A stretch of DNA of 64,000 bases. Source: G963677085 sp963677085. Its GTDB lineage: Bacteria; Planctomycetota; Planctomycetia; Pirellulales; Thermoguttaceae. The stretch lies in assembly GCA_963677085.2 (NCBI GenBank), contig CAXXFH010000005.1, positions 403,732 through 467,731 on the forward strand. Direction: 5' to 3'. Below, piece by piece: positions 1 through 8,714 of this stretch (within the stretch, counting starts at the first letter, position 1; each line of letters begins with the position of its first letter). Both the position numbers and the translations under genes were made by a program. The notes beneath the pieces are model-generated. The model searched no databases, was not told the DNA's origin, and saw nothing but the letters and a program-made list of their open reading frames with translations.

Positions 1-1005
1 GGCACGAAGAACCACTCGTGCCCCGGTTTCGTGCACGAGATTTCCGAGCCGTCGGACATAGTCCTCCCAGCTTTCGTCGGGCTCAGCCGGCAAACGGCTG
101 TGCAACACGGTACCGGTCTCCTCGCATCGCTGGAGAAGCCATCGCGTGTCGTACGATTCGGGGTTGCCCAAATCGATGGCCTTCACGCAGGACATGGCTG
201 TAAGCATCTCGAACAACCGCGCGTGCTTGCCACAGTAATGGAGGAAGATGCCGCCAAACTCTGCGGCCGCTTTCTCGACGGTGGGAAGAACCAGTCGTTC
301 GATCGCGGCGGGCGAGAGCAGCGTGGCCGTGTCTTCGCAAAGCCGAATGCCGGCCTCCGGGAAGTACAGGCCCTCGGGACAACCATGGCCGTGGATCATC
401 GACGTACGCTGCTCGCCCAACAGACGCTTTACCTCGCCTGCGGTGCGCAGGATAACCTCCAAACAGATCGCAAAAAGCTCGTCGATCCAAGCGGCCTTCG
501 TGTCGTCTAAAATCTCGTAGAAGATTTCGTTGCCGTAGAGCAAATGAGCGACATTCAGCACGCTTTGCGTATCGGCCTGATAGGCGGCGATGCCCGCGGG
601 CTGGTGCTGACGATGCACCTCGTAGAACTGCGCGGCCAGTTGCATGAGTTGCGTTTGGGAAACGTCGACATCCCGGGCGGCACGGATCGAATCGGCCGAG
701 AGCGGGGCCCCGTGCCAGGGCATCGAACCGTCTTGCACCTTGTAGTCCTGCCCCATGATGCCGGGCACAAAGGTGGTGCCGAGGTTCGGGCGGACCGTTG
801 GAATTCCGTCGCTGGGCCAGTCGACCACCGCTTCCGCCCGACGCATCTCCGACTGCCACATTTTCTCGGGCGCGTAGAATCGCTCGCGATAGCCGTCGGT
901 GTCGTACAGTTCGCCGTTGCTGGCCGGAATGAAGATCAGGCTGGGACCCTCGCCTCGCCAAAAGGCCTGGTGCAGTTCGTGTTTCTGGAGGTTTTCGACG
1001 GTCAT
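1..1005 (-). CDS. URO-D-like (MtaA/CmuA-type) protein, 3' end outside the window
   Basis: The 335 visible codons stay open to the left edge, so the C-terminus is missing. The protein resembles the uroporphyrinogen decarboxylase-like superfamily (TIM barrels, including corrinoid methyltransferases such as MtaA and CmuA). The segment FLHYCGKH carries the His-x-Cys-Gly motif that binds zinc in MtaA-type enzymes, and no N-terminal haem-pathway URO-D signature is obvious, so haem synthesis is unlikely. The ATG at 1003-1005 is preferred because GGAG lies 7 nt upstream; an in-frame ATG at 1045-1047 would add 14 residues but has no ribosome binding site. It is the last visible gene of the minus-strand run, 60 nt after the symporter stop, which suggests a catabolic or methyl-transfer role in the same pathway. 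The substrate is unknown. Confidence 0.8.
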   Translation of the reverse strand, partial: MTVENLQKHELHQAFWRGEGPSLIFIPASNGELYDTDGYRERFYAPEKMWQSEMRRAEAVVDWPSDGIPTVRPNLGTTFVPGIMGQDYKVQDGSMPWHGAPLSADSIRAARDVDVSQTQLMQLAAQFYEVHRQHQPAGIAAYQADTQSVLNVAHLLYGNEIFYEILDDTKAAWIDELFAICLEVILRTAGEVKRLLGEQRTSMIHGHGCPEGLYFPEAGIRLCEDTATLLSPAAIERLVLPTVEKAAAEFGGIFLHYCGKHARLFEMLTAMSCVKAIDLGNPESYDTRWLLQRCEETGTVLHSRLPAEPDESWEDYVRRLGNLVHETGARVVLRA

Positions 1006-1065
1006 CTTGATGCTCCGGTGGATACCAGGGGCGACGGTGTTTTGCATTCTGCAAACACTTTGCCG

Positions 1066-2703
1066 TCACTCACAATGGTCGTCTCCTGGGTTATCTGTCT
1101 GCAGACCTCGACCTGCCACGAGCAGGCCGACTAATAACCCGACAACGACAATTGTTGCCGTACCAACCACGGGAATCAAGAACTTGTGCAACGGGCATCG
1201 AAAAGAGGCCCATTCGACCGGCCACCAGGGCATGGGCGAGAGGCTCATCCAGAGGATCATCGCCACGCCGGCCACCACTCCCACGATTGCCGCAAAACTG
1301 CCTGCACGTCGCGAAATGAGCCCCAACAGGAAGACACCGAGCATACCGCCGACAAAGATGCCCGAGAGAATCCACCACGCATCAAGAACACTCTTTACGC
1401 CGATCAGCGAAATGGCCACGGTGGTGCCGAGTGCGCCGAATGCAAGGGTCGTTGCGTAGAGTACGGTCATCGACTCTCGCTCGCCCGCTTCGCACCGGAC
1501 AAACCGCTTGTAGATGTCTGATAGCACGATGGTAGCCGAACTGTTCAAGCTGGTATCGATACTGCTCATAGCGGCGGCGAAAATAGCGGCGATCAGCAGG
1601 CCGGCCATGCCGGCGGGCAGCTTGGCGACAATGAAATGTGGCAGAACCTTGTCGCCGATCTCGGCCGGTTGAAGCTTCGCAGCCTCCTCGGCGATTGCCG
1701 CCTCGCGCTCCGTCGAATCGGTCACGGGACCATCGACGCCGGAAGCGTCCGATTCCGCTAGCCGGGCGGCCGCCACCTTGTATCGCACTTCGGCAAGCAT
1801 CTCGGGCTGCGTTTGATAGTAAGCGAACAGTGCCGTACCGATAAAAAAGAACACAGCCGAAATGGGCAGATAAAGCAGAGCGCCCAGCCAAACCGACTTG
1901 GCCGCTTCACGGTCGCTACGAGCCGTCTGATACCGCTGGACAAAACTTTGATCGATACCAAAATTGTTCAGGTTCATTACCAGCCCGTAGACCAGCACGA
2001 CCCAGAAAGTAGGCGCGGTCAATGTGGCGCCGAAACTACCCAAGCTGAACTTATTGTTTTCGGCAGCGATGGCGAAAACCTGCCCTGGCCCCCCGGGCAT
2101 GTCGATCAAGAGAATGACGACAACGCCGATTGCACCGATCATCAGAACGATACTCTGGGCCACATCGGTCCAAATAACGGCCTCGATACCGCCAAGCAAC
2201 GTATAAAGGGTGACCAGCGCGCCGGTGACGATGATGATGGTGGCCATGTCCCAGCCCACCAGGGCGTGAAGCCCCAGGGCAACGCCGAGCATGATGGAAC
2301 CCATTCGCACGACTTGCGTCAGCAGGTAACAGATCACGGCCAGCATGCGTGCCCAGGTGCCGAAACGTCGCTCCAAATGTTGATAGGCAGAAATCTCGCC
2401 CGTACGACGGTAGAACGGTACGAAAACGCTTACCGCAATCATAGCCGCCAGCGGAAGCGAAAGGCCGAAAACGAACGAATTCCAGTTGCTACCGAACGCC
2501 TTGCCTGGCACGCCGATGAAGGTGTTGCTGCTGAGATACGTTCCGAAGATCGACATACCCACGGCCCAGCCGGGCAGCGAGCGATTGGCGGCCATAAACC
2601 CTTCCGTCGTTCGACTATTGCGCACGAACCAGCACCCAAAGGCGACGACCCCCAGGATGTAAACGACGAGCACGGCAATGTCGATGGCCGGTAGCGTTTC
2701 CAA
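1066..2703 (-). CDS. Sodium:solute symporter (SSS family)
   Basis: Polytopic membrane protein of about 545 residues with the SSS fold: an N-terminal helix (AIDIAVLVVYILGVVAFG), then GWAVGMSIFGTYLSSNTFIG and further hydrophobic helices, and a late helix IFAAAMSSIDTSLNSSATIV, the typical SSS Na+-site region with adjacent serines. The family imports sugars, sialic acids, amino acids or carboxylates with Na+. A TTG at 2701-2703 preceded by GGAG with 8-nt spacing is the best start; the reading frame runs on to a TTG at 2742 but that lies inside a hairpin repeat without a ribosome site. The gene follows the BNR sialidase-like gene by about 70 nt, so a liberated sugar acid such as sialic acid is a plausible cargo (inference). 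A long loop after helix 8 (about 60 residues, acidic) is somewhat unusual. Confidence 0.9.
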   Translation of the reverse strand: METLPAIDIAVLVVYILGVVAFGCWFVRNSRTTEGFMAANRSLPGWAVGMSIFGTYLSSNTFIGVPGKAFGSNWNSFVFGLSLPLAAMIAVSVFVPFYRRTGEISAYQHLERRFGTWARMLAVICYLLTQVVRMGSIMLGVALGLHALVGWDMATIIIVTGALVTLYTLLGGIEAVIWTDVAQSIVLMIGAIGVVVILLIDMPGGPGQVFAIAAENNKFSLGSFGATLTAPTFWVVLVYGLVMNLNNFGIDQSFVQRYQTARSDREAAKSVWLGALLYLPISAVFFFIGTALFAYYQTQPEMLAEVRYKVAAARLAESDASGVDGPVTDSTEREAAIAEEAAKLQPAEIGDKVLPHFIVAKLPAGMAGLLIAAIFAAAMSSIDTSLNSSATIVLSDIYKRFVRCEAGERESMTVLYATTLAFGALGTTVAISLIGVKSVLDAWWILSGIFVGGMLGVFLLGLISRRAGSFAAIVGVVAGVAMILWMSLSPMPWWPVEWASFRCPLHKFLIPVVGTATIVVVGLLVGLLVAGRGLQTDNPGDDHCE

Positions 2704-2725
2704 AAGTCGTTCTCCGGATCGTTGA

Positions 2726-2766
2726 ATTTTTCTCGTTCCCAAGCCGGAGCTTGGGAACCAGAAAAA
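2726..2766. repeat. Hairpin repeat inside the operon (copy 1)
   Basis: GTTCCCAAGC and GCTTGGGAAC form a perfect 10-bp stem around the 4-nt loop CGGA (2735-2758), extended outward by T-rich and A-rich arms. It lies between the sialidase-like and symporter genes. A related hairpin occurs at 7436-7475. It could act as a processing or attenuation hairpin, or be a mobile REP-like repeat. Confidence 0.75.
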
Positions 2767-2773
2767 GCGGTTT

Positions 2774-3871
2774 CTAACGCGGCCATTGGCCGTCGACGAA
2801 GTCGCGAAGCTGAAGTTTGCTGGGGTCGATCACCACATGACGCACCTTTTTTCGTTTCCACGTGTACGTCGTGTGAACGAGGCCGTCGGCCGTTTGGATT
2901 ACCGCCGGATAGGAGAATTCACCACGTTGGTCTTCCAGCACCAAGGCAGCCTGCCAGGGCGTGTCTTTGCCGCGTACGGCGACGTTCAGAAAACCTCGCC
3001 CACGTTTCAGATGGTTGTAGACCAGCAGTTTGCGACCGTCGGCCAGGGCAACGGCGTCGATGCCCGAGTTAGGATTGGGTAGCGAGGTGGCTTCCATCTC
3101 ACTCCAGGTCTTTCCGCCGTCGGTCGACGTCGTCCGACTGATCACCCCCTGCCTGGTTCGGCTCAGGGCGTCAATACGTTTGTCCCCATAGGTGAGCAAC
3201 GTGGGTTGGATGACGCCGAACTTCTTGCCGTCGTTGATCGGTCCGATCCGCTGCCACGTTCTTCCGAGGTCCGTGGTGATCTCGAAATGCACCCGCCAAC
3301 CATGGTCTTCCGTACTACTTCCGGAGAGCAAACGACCGTCGGCCAGCAAAATGGGTTTGTTTTTGATCGGGCCGGGGATGTCGTCGGGAAGCCGCGTGGG
3401 GGGCGACCACGTTTTGCCGCCATCGTTCGAGGTGATGAGCATTCCCCACCACGTGCTCGGGGTGGGACCTACTTTGTAGAACAACATCAGCGGACCATCG
3501 GGCGCCTGGAAAAGAACCGGGTTCCAGCAGGGATACCGCCGCTCGGGCGATTGTACACCCTTGGCCACTTCGACCGGCGTAGTCCACTGTCCGTCGACCT
3601 GCCGCGACACCCAAATGCCCACGTCGGGATGGCTTTCGCGTGTTCCGCCGAACCATGATGCCACAAGACCCTGCGGGGTTTCGGCAATCGTCGAAGCATG
3701 GCATTGCGGAAAGGGAGCCTTCTCGTAAATCATTTCCCGTAGGACGACGCCAGATTGTTGTTGAAGCATTGCCTCGGAGGTTTCCGCATGTACGGTGGTA
3801 GCGGCGGTGAGCAGCAGGCTCGCACTTGCGGCGATGAGACCAAGAGCTGTTAGGCCAAAAGATGGTCGCAT
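2774..3871 (-). CDS. Secreted BNR-repeat sialidase-like protein
   Basis: A 365-residue protein with a signal peptide (hydrophobic core ALGLIAASASLLLTA, likely cut after VHA). Asp-box (BNR) repeats are visible: SNDGGKTWSPP, TTDLGRTWQR and STDGGKTWSEM, the hallmark of six-bladed beta-propeller sialidase/neuraminidase-like proteins. WFGGTRESHPDVGIWVSR near residue 75 matches the first blade of the exo-alpha-sialidase family common in planctomycetes. Start ATG at 3869-3871 has GGGAG 7 nt upstream. It probably hydrolyses or binds an external glycoside; actual sialidase activity cannot be proved from motifs alone. Neighbours in the same direction are a lipoprotein upstream and an SSS symporter downstream, which fits degrade-and-import of a glycan. 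Confidence 0.88.
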   Translation of the reverse strand: MRPSFGLTALGLIAASASLLLTAATTVHAETSEAMLQQQSGVVLREMIYEKAPFPQCHASTIAETPQGLVASWFGGTRESHPDVGIWVSRQVDGQWTTPVEVAKGVQSPERRYPCWNPVLFQAPDGPLMLFYKVGPTPSTWWGMLITSNDGGKTWSPPTRLPDDIPGPIKNKPILLADGRLLSGSSTEDHGWRVHFEITTDLGRTWQRIGPINDGKKFGVIQPTLLTYGDKRIDALSRTRQGVISRTTSTDGGKTWSEMEATSLPNPNSGIDAVALADGRKLLVYNHLKRGRGFLNVAVRGKDTPWQAALVLEDQRGEFSYPAVIQTADGLVHTTYTWKRKKVRHVVIDPSKLQLRDFVDGQWPR

Positions 3872-3928
3872 GAGTATTCTCCCAGTATGTTGCGGAGGCG
3901 GGTGAACGATACGTTCTGGGGCTGGCGG

Positions 3929-4333
3929 CTACGGTGTGGTAAGAGCAAAGTCGATCGTATCGCCGTTGCCGGTGACTTCGGCGGTCAAGACGGTTTCGCG
4001 GGGTTTGCTGTATTTGCCGGGAAGGTGCTCCTCGGGCGACTCTTCGCTCGCTGTGGTGATGTACACCTTGTGGAAACCAACCACAGCACCGTCGATATCG
4101 CGAAGGTAGTTCAGTCGGTAGTGTCCTTCTTGATCGGTAACGCTGCGGGAAGCGCGACCAGTGTTTTGGCCGGTCGGTTGAAAAATGACGGCAGCGGCCG
4201 CTAACGGCTGACCATTAAGCGTGACCGTGCCCGTGACGTCACCCAATTCGGGGCGATCATCGCTGCCACATCCTAGTGCCAATCCACTGAGAGCCAGCAC
4301 GACGCAGGCAACCGGTCGCAGTACGCTTTTCAT
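3929..4333 (-). CDS. Small lipoprotein with carboxypeptidase-regulatory-like domain
   Basis: A 134-residue protein with a lipoprotein signal (LALSGLALGC; Cys about residue 22 as lipidation site), followed by one beta-sandwich domain beginning GDVTGTVTLNGQPLAAAAV and containing VTDQEGHYRLNYL. This is the transthyretin/carboxypeptidase-regulatory-like layout often found in planctomycete operons with secreted proteins. Its ATG overlaps the upstream stop as ATGA (4330-4333), so translation is probably coupled to the FG-GAP gene; AGGA lies 9 nt upstream. It is likely an accessory cell-surface protein; no catalytic residues are visible. Confidence 0.85.
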   Translation of the reverse strand: MKSVLRPVACVVLALSGLALGCGSDDRPELGDVTGTVTLNGQPLAAAAVIFQPTGQNTGRASRSVTDQEGHYRLNYLRDIDGAVVGFHKVYITTASEESPEEHLPGKYSKPRETVLTAEVTGNGDTIDFALTTP

Positions 4334-6993
4334 GGCGACATGTCCTTTTGTTTACGATGGCGGTTTATTTTGTAGTAAAAATGGCCGTCTTCTGCTCCGA
4401 CGAGCAAGTCGGGCACTCCATTGCGGTCCCAGTCGACCACCGTGGGACTCGTAGTGTGGCCGGCCAACTGCCGTGAATCGAGCGGGCCGCGGTAACGCAA
4501 AACCACGCGACTGTCGCCGTCGGCCGTGATGTTTTCGAACCAGTCGGTCGATCGGCTATTGGCCAGTAGATCGACTTTCCCGTCGAGATTCCAGTCGACC
4601 AGGCAAAGTTTACGTCGACCGCTTCCGCCAGCACTGCCGCCATTGAGGCGCAGAAGCTTGCCGGATTTCTCACCTGCTGCGTCGTAGAAGATCCTTTCGG
4701 GCGGCAACAGTACCAGTTTGCCGTTGCGGCGCTCGCGCCGAAATAGCGCAAGATACCCTTCGTGGTCAAGCATAATCAGATCGCAAAGGCCGTCGCCATT
4801 GTGGTCGTAGGCCAACGGAGTAGTCCGCCACTGGGTCGCCAGTTCTTTCTCGGCAGGACTCCACCAGTTCCAGGCGGGCTTAGGTGGCGTGCCAGTCCAC
4901 TCGACTTCGATCGGTGCAACAGCGGCCAGCTTCGGCTCGGTCTGGGTACCGACATTGCGATACCAAACGACCTTGCCCCAGATGGAATTGACAACCAGAT
5001 CAAGCAAACCATCGGCGTCCCAGTCGGCCACGCTAAGGGTCATGTAGCCCCATTTGGCCTCGCAGGGACCCTGGATCGAACCGTTGGGCCCGGCCATGAT
5101 GCGGAGTTCCTTGTCGTCGGCCTTCAGATCGACGGGCGCAGCCCAGCGTGGAGGATTGCCGCCGTCGAGGTTTTCGATGAAACCGATATTTCCAGCCGAG
5201 TTGCCACAGATCAGGTCTTCGTCGCCGTCGTGGTCCCAGTCGACGCTCACGGGAGTAACGAGAACACCGTACTTCACCTCGTCGGCCTCTTGTTGAAAGA
5301 ATCGCGGCGCCGCGAACACGGGCACACCGTCTTGCAGCTTGCCGGTGTGCTCGATAAACATTACCCGACCGTCTTCCTGGCCGGTGATTAGATCAAGATC
5401 GCCGTCGCGGTCCCAATCGAAAGCCGTGGGCGTGTGCATGCAGAGGTGTACGGTCAGCGGTTTGCCGTCGAGCATCAGCTTGCGTCCAGCCACATACTCG
5501 GGTTTCTGCCGGGTGCCGATGTTCTGGAAGTAGGTAAACGTGTCGACAAAGTCGCCGCAAAGCAAGTCGAGATCGCCGTCGCCGTCGAAGTCGCCCAAGT
5601 TGGGCGACGGCATGCCGAACACGTCAACCGGCTTGCCATTGGCCAGGATCTTCTGCGGTTTGTCGTATTTCGGCTCGGCTTTTGTGCCCGTATTGCGGAG
5701 GAGATACACCCAGCCGTGCAACGGTCCCCGGGTCCACTTCCCCTCGGCGTCGAAGGCGTTGTCCCAGCCATACTCCTTCCAGTCGCCAACGCCGATGATC
5801 AAGTCGTGCAGGCCGTCGCCGTCGTAGTCGGCCAGTTGCCATTGGTTTGCTCGTACGCCATGCGGGTGTACGTTTCGGGGCACGGGAAAGCGAACAAAAC
5901 GCTCGAAGCCGTTTGCCGGCAGATCCACGAAGTCGCCGCCGGGTACAAGCACATGCGGTCGACCATCGACATACGAGACGCGGGGATTCGACAGGTTGGC
6001 GTGAATGCGTTTGCCCGGCTTGAAAACAGGAAACTTGACGTTACCCTCGGTATTTTCAAACAAATAGGTTCCGTTGTAGGGCTTGTCAGGACAGCAGACC
6101 ACCAGGTCGTAGTCGCCGTCGTTGTCGTAATCCATCAGCAAAGGCCAGGCCCAAAGCCCCACGCCCAAATCGACCGCCAGCCCGGGGTTGTTGAACTTCA
6201 AGCATTCCAGACCCCGGTCACCAAAGCTTCGCGTGATCTTCACCGAGGGAGCGTTCTTGAGAGGCTTGGCCAAACGAGCAATTTCGTTGTCGGCCAGCGC
6301 GCGATTGAAGATGCGCACTTCGTCGAGCAGGCCATCGAAGTCGCGGTTGCCCGAGTTGTTGACTCGACCGAGCTGAAGTTCGTTGAAACGCTCGAAGTTC
6401 GCGTCCGACATGCCGGTTGATTCGCTAACGAGTTGGCCGTCGATGTAGAACTTCACCGCATCGCCGTTTCGAACAACGGCCACATGAGAGTAGCGATCTA
6501 GGGGAACCGTAGCGCCGGGTGGCGCGATGGTTTCCTGATAGCCCTTGCCCGCACGCCAGACAAACGTAGGGCGTCCTTCGCACGAGAGGGCGAAGATCAA
6601 AGCCGCGTTGGCGGTACCAATCAGACCGTTACGGCTATTAGCGATACACTTCGCATCCGGCGCATTGTAGGAAAACGGACAGACGAAGGCCGCCAGCGTA
6701 GCCTGATTAGTATCGTTCAACTGGAGTTTGTCGCCACAGCTCAGGTACTCGTCGGCCATGCTGCAAAGTTCGACGGCCATTCCGGCTACACCTTGTTGAC
6801 CGCCCTCGGTACCGTGCGCCGTGGCTTGGTGGCCCCCGACTGGGTCGAGGTATTTGTCCTGTTCTGTCTTATCGAGACTCCAATGGGCCACCTCACCTCG
6901 CGGCTCGTCCGCACGAAGCTGGGTTATACCGAATGCCAAGGAAACCAAGCCTAAACCACAGCAGAGCCGCAGATGGGCAGGAGATGTCTTCAT
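4330..6993 (-). CDS. Secreted LamG/FG-GAP (VCBS) repeat protein
   Basis: About 887 residues. The signal peptide MKTSPAHLRLCC followed by a hydrophobic core ending near QLRA fixes the start at 6991-6993; the frame is open further upstream, but those codons have no signal or ribosome site. Residues about 35-220 look like a LamG/concanavalin-like domain (VAHWSLDK at the start, FYIDGQLV, DEVRIFNRALADNEIA at the end). The rest has many FG-GAP/VCBS calcium-binding repeats: DYDNDGDYDLVV, DYDGDGLHDLIIG, DFDGDGDLDLLCG, DWDRDGDLDLITG, DWDHDGDEDLICG, DWNLDGKVDLLA and DWDRNGVPDLLVG. This predicts a propeller-like Ca-binding surface protein that binds a glycan. It heads the five-gene minus-strand run. Confidence 0.9.
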   Translation of the reverse strand: MKTSPAHLRLCCGLGLVSLAFGITQLRADEPRGEVAHWSLDKTEQDKYLDPVGGHQATAHGTEGGQQGVAGMAVELCSMADEYLSCGDKLQLNDTNQATLAAFVCPFSYNAPDAKCIANSRNGLIGTANAALIFALSCEGRPTFVWRAGKGYQETIAPPGATVPLDRYSHVAVVRNGDAVKFYIDGQLVSESTGMSDANFERFNELQLGRVNNSGNRDFDGLLDEVRIFNRALADNEIARLAKPLKNAPSVKITRSFGDRGLECLKFNNPGLAVDLGVGLWAWPLLMDYDNDGDYDLVVCCPDKPYNGTYLFENTEGNVKFPVFKPGKRIHANLSNPRVSYVDGRPHVLVPGGDFVDLPANGFERFVRFPVPRNVHPHGVRANQWQLADYDGDGLHDLIIGVGDWKEYGWDNAFDAEGKWTRGPLHGWVYLLRNTGTKAEPKYDKPQKILANGKPVDVFGMPSPNLGDFDGDGDLDLLCGDFVDTFTYFQNIGTRQKPEYVAGRKLMLDGKPLTVHLCMHTPTAFDWDRDGDLDLITGQEDGRVMFIEHTGKLQDGVPVFAAPRFFQQEADEVKYGVLVTPVSVDWDHDGDEDLICGNSAGNIGFIENLDGGNPPRWAAPVDLKADDKELRIMAGPNGSIQGPCEAKWGYMTLSVADWDADGLLDLVVNSIWGKVVWYRNVGTQTEPKLAAVAPIEVEWTGTPPKPAWNWWSPAEKELATQWRTTPLAYDHNGDGLCDLIMLDHEGYLALFRRERRNGKLVLLPPERIFYDAAGEKSGKLLRLNGGSAGGSGRRKLCLVDWNLDGKVDLLANSRSTDWFENITADGDSRVVLRYRGPLDSRQLAGHTTSPTVVDWDRNGVPDLLVGAEDGHFYYKINRHRKQKDMSP

Positions 6994-7617
6994 GGTGGGC
7001 ACCTTTGGGTGGGGCAAGGAAGTAACGGTGTCGAAGTGGCGTCCATGGCACGAGCGTACCACACCGGCTATTCGTGTGGGACCGACTCCAAATTCGGCGT
7101 CGCCATCGCTCGTTCCTTCTGCTGGAGCAACAAGACGCTTGAAAGTATTCGTAGTATACAAGGTGTGAGAATGAAACGCAAGCAATCGCTGGATCACTAT
7201 TGAAGGAATCATGGTTCGGCAGCGTACCCCCCTGCATGGCGGCGCAATTAGCCGTTTGTCGGCACGCCACCCACGGCCGGGCTGACCGCCGCAGTCACCG
7301 CGTGTCGGGGAAAGAGCATTGCGTCACGATGGACGAGGATGGGCAAGGACGGGCACGAAAGTGCGACGTGGAGGGAGATAGCCCGGAAAGGAGGCGAGGA
7401 GGTCTCGCAAAGGCGCTGCGACGTCAAACAGCGGGCTTTTCTCGTTATCAAGTTCCAGCTTGGCAACGAGAAAAGCCTGCGCTGTCTACGTCATTACCCT
7501 CCGAGATTTTGGCAACTTCATCAAAGTTAGCGACCAGTGGAAGTGATTACGTGCCTGGGCCCGGAAGCACCAATTGCCTGCGGCCCGGCCGCGTTGTGCT
7601 GACAGACTAAGCCAGGT
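6994..7617. other. Intergenic region with operon promoter and hairpin repeat
   Basis: This 624-bp gap lies upstream of the FG-GAP gene and downstream of the SET-domain gene. Apart from the hairpin at 7436-7475 I see no supported gene; open frames here have no ribosome site or recognisable domains. It should contain the promoter of the minus-strand operon. Confidence 0.5.
7436..7475. repeat. Hairpin repeat (copy 2)
   Basis: CTTTTCTCGTT and its reverse complement AACGAGAAAAG form an 11-bp outer stem, with a partly decayed inner stem around TTCCAG. The sequence is a diverged version of the hairpin at 2726-2766 (same CTCGTT...CAAG...CTTGG...GAGAAA layout). Confidence 0.65.
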
Positions 7618-8166
7618 TTAGCGCGGTACCTGGTGTCCTTCGAGTACTTCATTCAGAAATGCCGCGTGAGGAGCCATCTTGTGGTGGCTCGGCTTCTCGA
7701 CCGGCGAAGAAGTCAGGCAGTGCAATTCTTCGACGTCGACGATCCACCCCCGGCATTGCTCCGCGCCGCACAGACAGGGTATTGCAACATCGGCGGGCCA
7801 AGCATAGTCGATCGTGAGTTGTTCGCCGGGGAGAATATCACGGATTACTTCCAACCAAAGTTCTGGATCGGCCTCGGCTCCGTCCTCGAATTCCACATCG
7901 AACTGAACCAACTCGCAGTTGGGCATGCAACTGTGATTGAGAAAACGAAAAGGCGCGTCCGGCTCCAACACATGCCCGTTGTTGAGGTCCATGCAGTAAT
8001 CGGATTCGAACTCGGGGTCGGGGATCATTGTCCCCTCGATCTGGGCGACCAACTCGCCTGCGCGAAAATTGCTGGCAGCAAAAACGCCAAATCCGTAGGG
8101 TGTTGGCTGAACCTCTACCTGTTTTTTTGCGGGGGTCGTGAACGTGGAAATCGTGAGTTCCTCCAT
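7618..8166 (-). CDS. SET-domain protein (putative lysine methyltransferase)
   Basis: A 182-residue protein with a compact SET domain: FGVFAASNFRAGELV is the first SET strand, FLNHSCMPNCEL is the conserved NHSCxPN catalytic/SAM-binding motif, and LTIDYAW corresponds to the ELxxDY motif with its Tyr. It ends with a post-SET-like segment CLCGAEQCRGWI with three Cys, which in eukaryotic enzymes binds zinc with a Cys of the SET core. SET proteins methylate lysines; in bacteria targets are largely unknown. No signal peptide, so cytoplasmic. It stands alone, with over 400 bp of non-coding DNA on each side. Confidence 0.88.
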   Translation of the reverse strand: MEELTISTFTTPAKKQVEVQPTPYGFGVFAASNFRAGELVAQIEGTMIPDPEFESDYCMDLNNGHVLEPDAPFRFLNHSCMPNCELVQFDVEFEDGAEADPELWLEVIRDILPGEQLTIDYAWPADVAIPCLCGAEQCRGWIVDVEELHCLTSSPVEKPSHHKMAPHAAFLNEVLEGHQVPR

Positions 8167-8714
8167 GATCGCTTGTGCTTTCCTTCAGTGGCTCGTACAA
8201 GGGCAAAACCGGCACGGACAACGTATCGGTATGTTGCTGACTCTACTACTAACGGCTGACATCGACCACGACTTCACAATCATTAGCAGGGGTACTCCAG
8301 AAATCAATCTCGCGTGCCCGTAATGTTACGGCTGGATACGTTGTTGGCGTCTATATCGCCAACAACCGGCGGGAAGCAGCAGCTTCGATTTCTTCGAGCA
8401 ACAACGGCTTGAACGTCGAGCGTGTTGCGTCACGACCTCAAAGACCGTTCACTCATTCGCGCAGTCTAGCGACCAGCGGGAGTGGAATCGTCCTCGGTAC
8501 GTGAACAAGGTGCCCTGTGACGCCGTTCGCAACGGCGCCTGCCGAGTGATATCTGTTCCGTCGTGGGGACTTTTCTATATCGCAGCAAACGCTGCACGTC
8601 AACGGGCCTGATTCTGGGGGGCATTTACTTTTCGGGCTTCGGAAGGTATCAAAACAGTGCTCGATTGCCCCGTCCTGGCGACAGCCGCCAATGTTTCTTC
8701 TGGAGTGAGTTCGG
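8167..8714. other. Intergenic region between divergent genes
   Basis: About 550 bp between the SET gene (minus) and the YceH family gene (plus); must hold both promoters. I see no convincing gene, RNA or strong hairpin in it. Confidence 0.45.

Noticed and set aside
83..1069. 328-codon Arg-rich frame on the minus strand
   Set aside because: It overlaps the URO-D-like gene in another frame; its composition (R, G, H-rich, no motifs) is that of a shadow.
5434..6420. 328-codon plus-strand frame opposite the FG-GAP gene
   Set aside because: Antisense shadow; repeated valines and histidines reflect the DGDGD codons of the true gene.
7200..7610. 136-codon plus-strand frame
   Set aside because: Crosses the hairpin repeat and has no protein-like features.
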